Positions 29,523-39,500 of a DNA stretch of 64,000 nt are shown piece by piece. The notes beneath the pieces were generated by a model. That model saw only the letters and a list, made by a program, of their open reading frames with translations. It did not search any database and was not told where the DNA came from. Each line of letters opens with the position of its first letter. The stretch's first letter is position 1. The position numbers and the translations under genes are program-made. The DNA is from Strigamia acuminata (Eukaryota > Arthropoda > Chilopoda > Geophilomorpha > Linotaeniidae), in NCBI GenBank assembly GCA_949358305.1, contig OX442317.1, forward strand, positions 11,906,186 to 11,970,185. The letters run 5' to 3'.

Positions 29523-30915
29523 ATGAACACAGAATTGAAACTCGATTTCGATTACCGGATGAATTTTCAGAGAAGGGGAAGAGCTATCATATTTAATCAT
29601 TACATTTATGACATTCCAGGTCTGGCACCACGGGAGCAAGCAGATTTAGACGAATGTCTATTTACTGATATTTTGTTGCATTGGGGTTTCACTAGGTCTG
29701 ATATTATTATTGTTCGAAATGCGAGCTACGCCGAGATTATGGATGTATTATACGATTGTAATTAATAAGTTAGATTAGTTTGTGACGTCATTTATTCTAT
29801 CTTTTTTTTGTTTTTGTTATTTAGTGGCGAAACGGGAGAATCACAAAGATTACGACGTATTTACTTGTGCATTTTCCTCATATGGTGATCAAAACCTGCT
29901 TTATTCACGGGACAAACTATTCCCCATTTCAGAGCTGTGGAAAAATTTCACGGACGCCGAGTGCCCATCGCTTAAAGGCAAGCCGAAACTCTTCTTTATT
30001 CAGGCAGATCCCAAAGCTGAGTTGGATACGGGGATCAAAGTGCAAGATCCGAACATCATTCAAGGGAAGATTCCATGCTTAAACAAGGAAGCTGAAGACG
30101 GCACAAACTCGAAGACTGAGATTGCGATGTCCTCGAATTGTGTTGAAAAATTACCGGATAAAATTCTTGTGACGACTTCAAACGACAAAATCGTATTGAA
30201 AGACATTGTAGACCCCGAGGACAACAACGAATCGATCTCCAACACGCAAACGGATAGCAAACAAACGAACGAGAGTAGCCGAAGAAGTAGTGACGGGAGT
30301 ATTCGCAGCATGTCGTCGTCATCGCATGATGATTATGATGATTATTATGATGATGATAGTGGTGATGATGATAGCGACAACTCCATCCAGTGCCTGAAAA
30401 AAGCATCAAAATATCTATTCCGGCAATCACAGAACCGTGAAGCTTTCAGGACTGGCGAGAGTCAGTCTGCATTCATTGGCTTGCTGGGGACATGTAAAGG
30501 AAACGACGAAGCTATCAAAATCAATCAGATTTTGAAGAATTACCAAAACGAGGCGCTTGCGTTTGATTCCAAGTTGATCGAGCAGAGTAGAGCGTTTCAA
30601 GGACCCCAATATGCTGACATTCTTGTCGCCTTTTCTACGGCTGAGGGTAATTTAAATTTTGGATTTTTAGATTGTTGTTTTACTTTTTTTTGTTCTATCA
30701 CAGATTATTTTTATACACTTTATCATGTTGTGATCGGAGTAAGTGACGTGGATTTATTGAATATTTTGACCATCGTGAATTCACGGACGTTCAGAAAGGA
30801 AGATCGAATCTCTTGTTTCCGTTCCTCATATACAAAATGTATTTCTTGTTTACAATCCACACTCACAAAATTTGTTTATTTTTGCAATGATTGCCACTTG
30901 TATAATCATAAATAA
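29523..30915 (+). CDS. Caspase-like protein lacking both catalytic residues, three exons
   Basis: Exons 29523-29757, 29825-30646 and 30704-30915; introns of 67 bp (GTAATT...TTATTTAG) and 57 bp (GTAATT...ATCACAG), the second in frame and free of stops. Exon 1 has the caspase start (RGRAIIFNHYIYDIPGL, R-E-x-A-D-L-D). Exon 2 has YDVFTCAFSSYG, where caspases have LSHG, and CPSLKGKPKLFFIQADPK, where they have FFIQACRG: the catalytic His is Tyr and the catalytic Cys is Asp. An acidic linker with a DDYDDYYDDD run replaces the normal cleavage linker. ADILVAFSTAE matches the small-subunit start. Exon 3 keeps DLLNILTIVNSRT and STLTKFVYF but lacks the SWRN...GSWF substrate-pocket block. Either a pseudo-caspase regulator or a decaying gene; an otherwise open frame favours the former. 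Confidence 0.75.
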
Positions 30916-31273
30916 CTTTTTGCAGTTAGTCACAGTATACTAAACACACCTGAGAACTCATAAACAAATGCTGTTTCAATACGGTATTTACTATTAATTG
31001 ATTAAATACATTTTAAAATTTTTCTTAAATATTTAAAAGCAGTGCCGTTATTTTCCAAATTTAAACAAACATTTTTTAAAAGGACAATTAAATAAATTTC
31101 ACTTTTCAAATCTAACGTTTGTTGTAAAATTGTTGTTATTGTGATGCTTCCATTTAACTTTCTTTATCATTTGACCAGTATTGCACATATGTCAGGTTTT
31201 AAATATGTTATTCAAGATGTGTGCGTGTTAAAACAACTTATATAATCGATTTCCTCTTCAATTTTTTGTTTCC
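30916..31273. other. 3' flank of the caspase-like gene
   Basis: AT-rich; AATAAA near 31088. No gene. Confidence 0.5.
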
Positions 31274-31500
31274 ATGATGCGCAGTTCGCAGCTCATTCGG
31301 TCAGCGCATGCGCAGCTCTTAGCTCTTTGGCTTAGCGCATGATGCGCAGCTCACAACTCATTCAGTCAGCGCATGTGCAGCTCGCAACTCATTCGGTCAG
31401 CGCATGCCTCGGCGCATGCGCAGCTCGCAGCTCATTTGGTCAGCGCATGCGCAGCTCGCATCTCATTGGCACAGCGCATGCGCAGCTCATTGTGTGGCGC
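31274..31500. repeat. Tandem repeat, about 31-bp unit with GCGCATGCGC
   Basis: Seven imperfect units built of CAGCGCATGCGCAGCTCGCA plus CTCATTCGGT. Each carries GCGCATGCGC or a one-base variant, the palindromic core bound by NRF-1 type factors. Confidence 0.85.
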
Positions 31501-31639
31501 CTGACACAAAATATTGTACTGCGTCTCAAATAAGAGACCCCCCCCCCTATGTGTTTTCAGCACTGGTACAAAAACTCCTCGGTTTTGGAACATTTAGATC
31601 GAGGTAACATGATAAAATACCAGGTAACGTTTCGGTAGC

Positions 31640-32119
31640 GTTTGGCCTTAAGGCCTGGCCAAAAGCCGCCGGACCGGAAATATAGCAACGGGCCGTAACG
31701 GGTCGGGCTTCGTTCCCGGACTTCGGGTCGAATACGGGCCGTAACGGGCCGTAACGGGCCGCAACGGGCCGTAACGGGCCGCAACGGGCCGCAACGGGCC
31801 GCAACGGGCCGTAACGGGCCGTAACAGGCCGTAACGGGCCGTAACGGGTTGAAAACGGGTCGAAAACGAGCCGTAACGGGTCAAAAACGGGCCGTAACGG
31901 GTTCAAAAACGGGCCGTAACGGGTTCGAAAACGGGCCGTAACGGGCCGTAACGGGCCGTTTTCGACGTAAATCTGAAAACAGGATTTGGGATTAATGTCT
32001 ATGAATGTTGTACGTGTTTTCATGTACTTGTTGTCGGTTGTTGATTCGTTAGATTTACGTCGAAAACGGCCCGTAACGGCCCGTTACGGCCCGTTACGGC
32101 CCGTTTTCGAACCCGTTAC
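31640..32119. repeat. Decamer satellite GGGCCGTAAC and foldback, left part
   Basis: Tandem GGGCCGTAAC/GGGCCGCAAC units from about 31735 to 31955, then the array turns round: arms around 31940-31977 and 32053-32110 are inverted copies about a 75-bp loop. The block ends at the target duplication GTTAC of element C and resumes after it at 48395. The long reading frames across it are by-products of the repeat. Confidence 0.85.
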
Positions 32120-32437
32120 TGTTAGGCTTTTATGTGTTATAACTGTCTGTATTATTTCGTATCATCAAGCGATGTTGTTCTTTAGATTGTATACTTGTTA
32201 ATTTGTACACTATTTTAGCTGCACGATTGGCTGCAGTATTTGTCACAAATAACTTATGTATTCTGCCCAAAGGGGGCGTTGTTTACTTTCTCCCAGTCAC
32301 ATGACTGGACAATAAATCACACTTGATGTTTCTCTTCAACCAGGTGAAGATGGTGTTTGTGCTTGCTTTCACAATAGATGTTTTTCATACCACTGCTGAA
32401 TGAGTTAATCCACACTACTTTGGACCACAAATTAACA
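32120..32437 (+). repeat. Element C 5' LTR
   Basis: 318 bp, TGTTAGG...TTAACA. Palindrome CAGTCACATGACTG near 32294 followed by AATAAA. Confidence 0.95.
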
Positions 32438-32438
32438 A

Positions 32439-32450
32439 GGTTATGGGCCT
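32439..32450 (+). other. Primer binding site of element C
   Basis: GGTTATGGGCCT matches the Drosophila copia site (GGTTATGGGCCC), which pairs with an internal cut end of initiator tRNA-Met, not its 3' terminus. Confidence 0.88.
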
Positions 32451-33900
32451 GAATATCGTCGGAAAAACATTTGGAGCGGTTCTTACAAGTCAGCTGTCAT
32501 TTGGAGGTCAAGAGGAAAAATTCATCCTTCCCATCCAAGATGGCGGCGCCCATGGGAGAAGCAGCCAGCTTATGTTTGAGCCGAGATATCCGTGAATGCG
32601 AAGTGAAAAACAGCCATCAAGCGAAGGAGCAACACTAATTGGGTTCGAACAATACCAAACTATTTATTTACGAGTTTATTTTTCCAATTTTCGGACAATA
32701 ATACTGATATCGCGAGGCGCGATACGCATCGTCGACGTGTCATTTTTCGCCGTGAAAACGCCGTGTAAACGAATCGACGAGAGTGCGGAAATCCTCGCCA
32801 ACCACACGTGAAGTGTGAATCGAGGTTTAGGAGACGAATAAACGGCAAGGAACTGGAAAACGACGGACAATTGGTGGATATTTTGCGGATAAAAGACAAT
32901 ACAACACGAGAATCGACGAGGGAAGTCAATACAGAGCAGCAAACACACGTGAAGTGTTATACAACAAGCGATACAACTAGGAATATATCGAAGACACCAT
33001 TTTCGAACACATTATTGAACAATTATGTTTATTTTCGATATTATTCCATTTTTAGCTTAGTTTGTGCTAGGATTATTACTAACATAAGTTTAAGAGCGCA
33101 TTAACATCACAACACTGCACCTTGTTGTGATTATTCAGATGGTGGTATAGACATAATGACCGAAAAGAATTTGATCAATGAGGGGGAAGATCGAGATGGG
33201 TGTTACACTCATAATGAGAAATTTGATTTCTTATTGTCGAATTTGGAAAAACGGACTGGGCAGGTCACGATACATGGCTTAGACTTTGCATGGGATGAGA
33301 ACTACTTATATTACAAATAGTTAGTTGTTAGAAGAATAATACTTTTAACTTGAATGTACTTTGGTTTGACTTTTACAACGAGAAACCATTATCCCTGGCA
33401 TATGCCCTTACTCCTCCGTTGATTGTTTGACTTAAGTGAGCGTGGTTGTAACACACTGGCAAACACTCGAACAGAGGGGGAATGTTAGAAAGTTGTGATA
33501 CTTTCTCAATATGTTTGAGTGTTTGTGTGTGTTGGCATGAAGCATTAGATTAATTGCACATGCTTTCATACATTATGGTAGATTATTGTTTATGTTGCTT
33601 TATATCTTAATGGATATAATTATTCAGTTAATTTATTATTATTTAGTTAGTTTATTATTGTCATTTTGTATTGGCCTGATTTATTTATCTAAGTTGGTTA
33701 TTTTCAAAGAGGACAAATCATCATTGTTGTTATTGTTTAAATGATTCGTTCTTGTTTTACTATCATTTCATGTAATCTCAGACCCATGTGGTCTAGTTCC
33801 CACTTGGTTCCTAGTTTTGAGTCATTAAAGATGGCAGCCACCTGTGTGGCATGTTTTGCTAAGTTTTCACAAGTTGTCAGGGCTCACCTCATTGCAGTAA
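32451..33900 (+). other. Element C leader, unusually long, with LTR-like insert
   Basis: 1450 bp without gag. CAAGATGGCGGC (32536-32547) gives a small frame of 32 codons at 32540-32638; a 53-codon frame lies at 33157-33318. Neither resembles a known protein. From 33483 it looks like the end of another LTR element (next entry). Confidence 0.5.
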
Positions 33901-33910
33901 ATTCTCAACA
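33472..33910 (+). repeat. Possible LTR of another element inside the C leader
   Basis: A polypurine-like ACAGAGGGGGAA (about 33472-33482) is followed by TGTTAGAAAG with a terminal hairpin AGAAAG/CTTTCT, and later AAGATGGCAGCC. It ends near CTCAACA (33910) by my reading. No target duplication or partner LTR found, so identity and end are unsure. Confidence 0.35.
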
Positions 33911-34604
33911 ATTCGGACAAATTGGAGAGAAAAATCACTTTACTAAACCGCACGAATTACGACAGCTGGAAACAGCAGGTAAAGGTACTCTTAATGCATC
34001 ATGGATGCTGGGCGTTCACGGACGGGACGGAGGAGGCTTTGGCACCAGGAGCATCGTGGCGCGATCGGTCCGACTTCAAGCTGCGAAAAGGACGGGCCTT
34101 CAGCTTGATTTATTACTCAATAGAAGAGCAGTACCACGAACTGCTCAGCGGAGTCGACGATGCCAAGAAGGCGTGGGACACGCTCAAAGCCAACTTCGAA
34201 CCAGTATCTAGAGCCAGGATAATTCGTCTGTTGGACGAGTTTTTCAGCCTAAAGTACGATCCGACGACGGAAACGATTGGTGTCTTCGCCGCAAAAATCA
34301 GGAATGCTGCGAAGAAGTTAGCGGACGTCAAACACAAATTGGAGGACCTATACCAAGCGTTTCAACTAATCAGATATCTGCCTCAAGAATACCAATCGAT
34401 CGTTCAGGCAATTTATCGATGGGAAGACATTAACTTCACATTGGAGAAAGTGGAAGCCGAGTTAGTCGCCGAGGAAGGAAGATTGGCTCAACAAAGAAGG
34501 GATTCTGGCCAGGGACCAATCGTGGACGCATTCAGCACAGGGCAAGGCTCTCAGAATGCCAAAAGTGGTGACAATTCGAAATCACAACAGAACAATAATC
34601 AAAG
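33901..34604 (+). pseudogene. Element C gag, 5' part (interrupted)
   Basis: Copia-type gag (NRTNYDSWKQQVKVLL..., UBN2-like) without an in-frame ATG; the frame opens after a TAA at 33898-33900, next to a possible splice acceptor (ATTGCAG). Acidic/helical middle, Gln/Asn-rich end. It is cut by element F after AAAG at 34601-34604 and resumes at 44367 in the same frame. Confidence 0.85.
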
Positions 34605-36528
34605 TTTTTCGTATCGCCTGTCGATTCCGACGCCAGCGATCCGAAGATAGGATTCGGGCACGGAGCATTTATTTGCCTTGTGCAAATCGCCCGATCTGAG
34701 TCGCATCGACTCTCGTCGTTATGCCTGGTCTTCAGCATTTTTTGTTGTTTTGCAAGGAGATATGGAGAGAGAGAGGAGTTGACTATTCAACTTGATATTT
34801 TATTCGCAAGTGAGGAATTTTTATCCTTAACAATGAGACGAAACGTGACACGAGATGGACAACAATTAAATATCAAGTGTCACACAAAAAGGTTTATGTT
34901 TTTTAAACCTAACATTGAATAAATGCTTTAATTTATCTATCAGAAACTTCATTTATAGAAGACATGAAGTTTCCTAATTAAATATAACAGGGGTGAAGTT
35001 TTCAGGCGCTTTTCTGGCCTAAAATCATCACTTTTAACACAAGTATACAATTTAACATTGAAAATGATCGAATACAACTAATCAAACTTAATTAACTTTC
35101 TCAGATCACGTAAAGAGTAGCAATCCGAGAGAAAACCATGTTTTAAACTAACAAATAACAATTTGAGTTGTATAAACTTTAATAAAATACAACTCCTCCG
35201 AGTATGACGTCATTTGCGAGTATGAATGCTCCATCGCGTCTTGTCATCCCTCGCAAATCGTCTACTCTCACATCGAAATTAAATCAGGAGTGAAAGTGAT
35301 CAAATTACCTAAACTAATTCCTCTAATTGTACAATCAAACCTAATTTCTATTTACATTAGCCGATAATCGAAGAAACGTTCAACCGCACGCTTCATCCGG
35401 GTCCCAACAACTGAAAATGGCCGACCTAATGCAACGCCGTCGCTCACGATCGCCTTTTGCTGCGGATTACTTCTCTCCCGCGATCCCATGAATTACCGCT
35501 CAGGTAAGTAAGCACATATGTATTCCATTACAACATATTGCTTGTGTCTTTGAGCTTATACGAGCGTTTCCTTTGGCCATTTCAGCGTCCATCACCCGAA
35601 CCAAGCCGTACGATTGCCGTCTCCTCGACTTCACAACCGCGTGAGATGTTCTTCACCGATATAACTATAAGGTAAACAAATATATGAATGAATAACAAGT
35701 GTAAATAAAACTTAATATCTATTTACAGCCTCGTGCAACTCCCGAACCGAAGTGCATCCATATTCAGCCAAACTTAAGGTAAGCAAATTAGCAATTATAA
35801 ATTAAAACTTAACTTAACATTTCGTGTAAATATATTTAACCAAACCAAACATCCGTTTTAATTTAAACCTTCTCTCATTTACAGTTATTCCCACATATGA
35901 AGCAGGCCGGTGACTCCTGCCTCATTCATCCGGATTTCGTAAGATTAAGGTGAGCAAATAATTGGTTATAAATTAAAACATAACTTAACATTTCGTGTAA
36001 ATATATTTAACCAAACCAAACATCCGTTTTAATTTAAACCTTCTCTCATTTACAGTTATTCCCACATATGAGGCAGATTTGTGACTTCTACCCCACTCCA
36101 GCGAACCGTCTTAATTTATCCGTAAGAAAATAAATCAACGCAAATGAAACACTGTAACCCTCGATTATAATTAACCCGTATTTTCCTTTCAGACATACTC
36201 GACTCCCGAGCTTGTATCATGACCCGGGGAGTTCTTCACATTCAGATAAGTTATAGCAATTAATTTCCGATATGAACAATTATTTAAAAGCTCGAACTCC
36301 TTTTCAGAATCTTCTAGAACTTCAATTTGATCGACAACCCGAGATTATGCCTATTCGACTTCAACTAAGTGACAACTGATTGTCTTCTGAAAGGTAAATA
36401 AATTTAGCTAATTTATTTCTTTCTTTCTTTCTTTTTTAGTGAAAAGTTCGGACTTATTTCAACTTTCACCATCTTTTCTTTCCTTTATATTTTGAGAAGC
36501 ATTTCCTGTTTCGAACTGATTCGCAACA
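34605..36528 (-). repeat. Element F 3' LTR
   Basis: 1924 bp; in element sense TGTTGCGAATC...GATACGAAAAA. On the plus strand it carries a series of intron-like segments (see 35417-36440). Confidence 0.9.
35417..36440 (+). other. Chain of mini-exons with splice signals, antisense to element F
   Basis: Plus strand. ATG at 35417 (24 codons, MADLMQRRRSRSPF...). Donor/acceptor pairs predict introns 35504-35585, 35672-35728, 35779-35884, 35950-36055, 36122-36192 and 36394-36439, with exons of 50-86 bp. One further step (exon from 36193, donor ATAAGT instead of GTAAGT, next acceptor at 36307) has a broken donor. Introns 35779-35884 and 35950-36055 are a tandem duplication with their exons (unit 171 bp). 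Several exons share CCCGAACC/CCCGAG. No long frame survives splicing. Copy in the other LTR at 43251-44274. Confidence 0.5.
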
Positions 36529-39500
36529 GCGCTCCCGCCGAAACAAAAGGAACAGCAAATCATCATGTCTAAAACTATACTGTACAATAGTTTTTTTTTC
36601 ATTTACACCTAAAGAACTGTATTTTATTTTTGTGGGAAATAAAATTTCTTCCTTTTTCTGAATCTCAAAAATGTCTTGGATTTCTTGCCTTTCTCAAATG
36701 CAATTTCTCTCCTTCACATTTTTCTTTTGACTCGACTAACTATTTGACTCTGATATCCAGGGACGAACATCGACCGTATTCCTCGATTTTCGACAACCCA
36801 CGTGGAGATCCTCTTCGTCATGGCATGGATCAAGAGAACTTCAAAGCTAAGTAAAATTCAATTTAACCTTTCATTAAATTGACAAAACAATTTCTGTATC
36901 CACTGGTGGAATTTTAGCTTTTCCCTTAAGTCCAGAATTTTTCCAATTATGGAAACTCTAACTTTAAATGACACATTGTCATTTCTCAAATGAATCAGAT
37001 CTCGATCTTATTTATTTCCTTTAACTTAAAAACCTCTCAGGTAATTTAATACGGAAATCTAGCTGTTAAAAATGTCTCGTCACATTTTCTTCTATCTGAT
37101 TCGATTTTAAATAATAAGGGGAGTTTTAATCAACGTGTGTTACCCTTAATTATTTTCCAGTTTGGAATTTTTGGGTGAATAACGACCTGAACCGTGTATT
37201 TCAAATTCCCACTCTTTACTTATGCTAGGTGTCAAAAAACCATATTTTTGAACTTGGACCTTTTATCCTTTGAAACAAATACTGATAACTTTTTTACCAG
37301 ATCTGAACTCAACTACTTCTAAAAGCTAGGTGTCGGAACTCATGTCCGAACTTGGACCTTTTCTACTCTAATGACTAGGCGTCGGCACTCTTGGCCGAAC
37401 TTGGACCTTTCTACTCTAATGACTAGGCGTCGGCTTTCTTGGCCGAACTTGGACCTTTGCTAAATCTTTCAGACAACCCCTGGTAGCTATGGACCAGATT
37501 AGGGCTCAATTACTTCTGAAAGCTAGGTGTCGGTATCTGTTGACCGAGCTTGGACCTTCTCTAATTCACGAGGAATGAAAAAATGCAGTGACTCGAATCC
37601 AAATATTCGACCTGCAGATGAATTTCAAGTATTCAAACTCACTATACGATCACGGCCTCATTTCCGTGTTTCCGGAGAGCTTCCGTGAAAGCAATTGGAA
37701 ACAATCTTGTTGCACCTGTTGACCAGGGTTCGAGTTCATGCCAATTTTTTGTCTTTTCCGGTGAATATCTACTAAGGGTGTTATTTCCTCTCAAATGACT
37801 ATGTGACTCTCTCTCTCTTATCTGACCATACAAAATGTCTATTGGAAAATTGGAAAGTTAGTCATAAGTACTATAGCAAGTCTCCTTATGTTAACCAAAT
37901 TTCCCTCTTTGTTTTATTGATTGATTCCTTGTGAATCTTTCAAACTACTGTATGATTGTATTTTTTAGGCTCTTCTCTCAATTCACTCTACCCAATGTCC
38001 TATAAAGGTTGACTTTCCCCTCCTCTCAGGAGGTCTTCCCGGCAAACAGAAAAGGAAGTGAAGAAACCTGAATCTCAAACAATCTGTATGTTATGACATC
38101 AGCTGAGTTAAAAAAAAAGGAAACTGATTTACCTAATTCTTAATTAACACCTATATCAGCCTTTGTGAAGTTACAAAGAAAATGGACAATTAACCACCTT
38201 TTTTATATCTCTTCGCCTTTGCTAAGTTAATAGGGTGTTACTGAACAGAAAACGCGCAGATTTCTGCACTCTAATCATTATTCAAGAAAGTGAAGGATTA
38301 AAAGTCACGGAAAAGATTCTCCTGTTCTTTGTATCCGGACAGCTATTCTTTTGAGACCTGTGCAATATTTTAGTATGAAAGATAGTCAAACAAAACCGTC
38401 TGTGTTTCAACCGTCTGCGAATTGAGCATGAAATCTCACAATTATCCTTGTGATAACTGAGAAGATTTCCTAAGTGTCAAACCTACAATTGATGATTGCA
38501 TCAGTGAAGTTGACTAGCAACAGAGCAATTGTTTTTCTGACAAAGAGCCTGCCATTGTCCGTGGTAAGAGGTGAAATAGATGCAATTCTAACTTAACTCA
38601 AGACTATTGAAGTTAACTGCATGTTATTTTCTTATTCAAGTTATTGAGTGTTATGGGTAGACATTATTTGACTGTAAGAGTTAAGTGTTTAGTTTATTGA
38701 AAAGATGTCGACAAATGGGATTACTTTGAACGAGATCCCCATTATCTTGGAAAGCAAAATTCATTCGACCAAGATCGACCTCATCTATATGTGGAAAATC
38801 CTAGCTTTTACCTTCCTAAGAAAAAAGACCTGGACAAGAGTATTCCTCCTCGACAATCTATCTTAAAATTGATTGTTTTTAGCCAAAGTTGACATATTCC
38901 TCCCTCAATTCAAACTAAAATGTATGAGCTGTAATATTTTGAGCAATGGTGTTATGAAACGTTGTACTCCGAATCCTAGTGTATATATTGCAAGGAAACT
39001 CACTTAAAATTCATCTAACTTTCATCTATCATCTGAGATGGTTCTATTAATTGCTAGAATTCTAATTTTCTACTTTTTGCTAAAAGACCGATTCAGAACA
39101 AATTTTTATCTATGAAAACTAGGTGGACCTGTCAAACTCCATTCCCCTATTTCGCCTTTGCTAGTAGCGCTCCTAAGAGAAACTGGCTCATTCAACAGAG
39201 AATAATCTTGATTAGCAAGAACAACGGCTCTCCCAAGTCCAAACCTCTAGATCCCAAGTTTCCCTAGCCCCAAACTATCATAATCTGAGAGAGGCGAACG
39301 CATTCGGATCTCCCGTCCTGTCTGTGATCCTTTGATCCACAGCGCTTGACTGCCAAGATATATAAAAGTTAATTGACTATAGAAGTGGAATTAATTAGAA
39401 ACGATCTTATATCCGAGCCGAGAAGGCTCCTTTGGATATTTTAGACTGCTTAACTAAAAAAAAACCGTATCTTATCTGAGATTTACCAAAAAAGGAGATT

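Noticed and set aside
31547-32023. Long frames of RPVTARYGPL-like repeats on the minus strand
   Set aside because: A 10-bp unit gives a 10-residue repeat in any open frame. The sequence is satellite DNA with no start context or domain.
33483-33910. Solo LTR of an independent insertion
   Set aside because: No matching 5-bp duplication on both sides with the ends I can define, so kept only as a possible LTR fragment.
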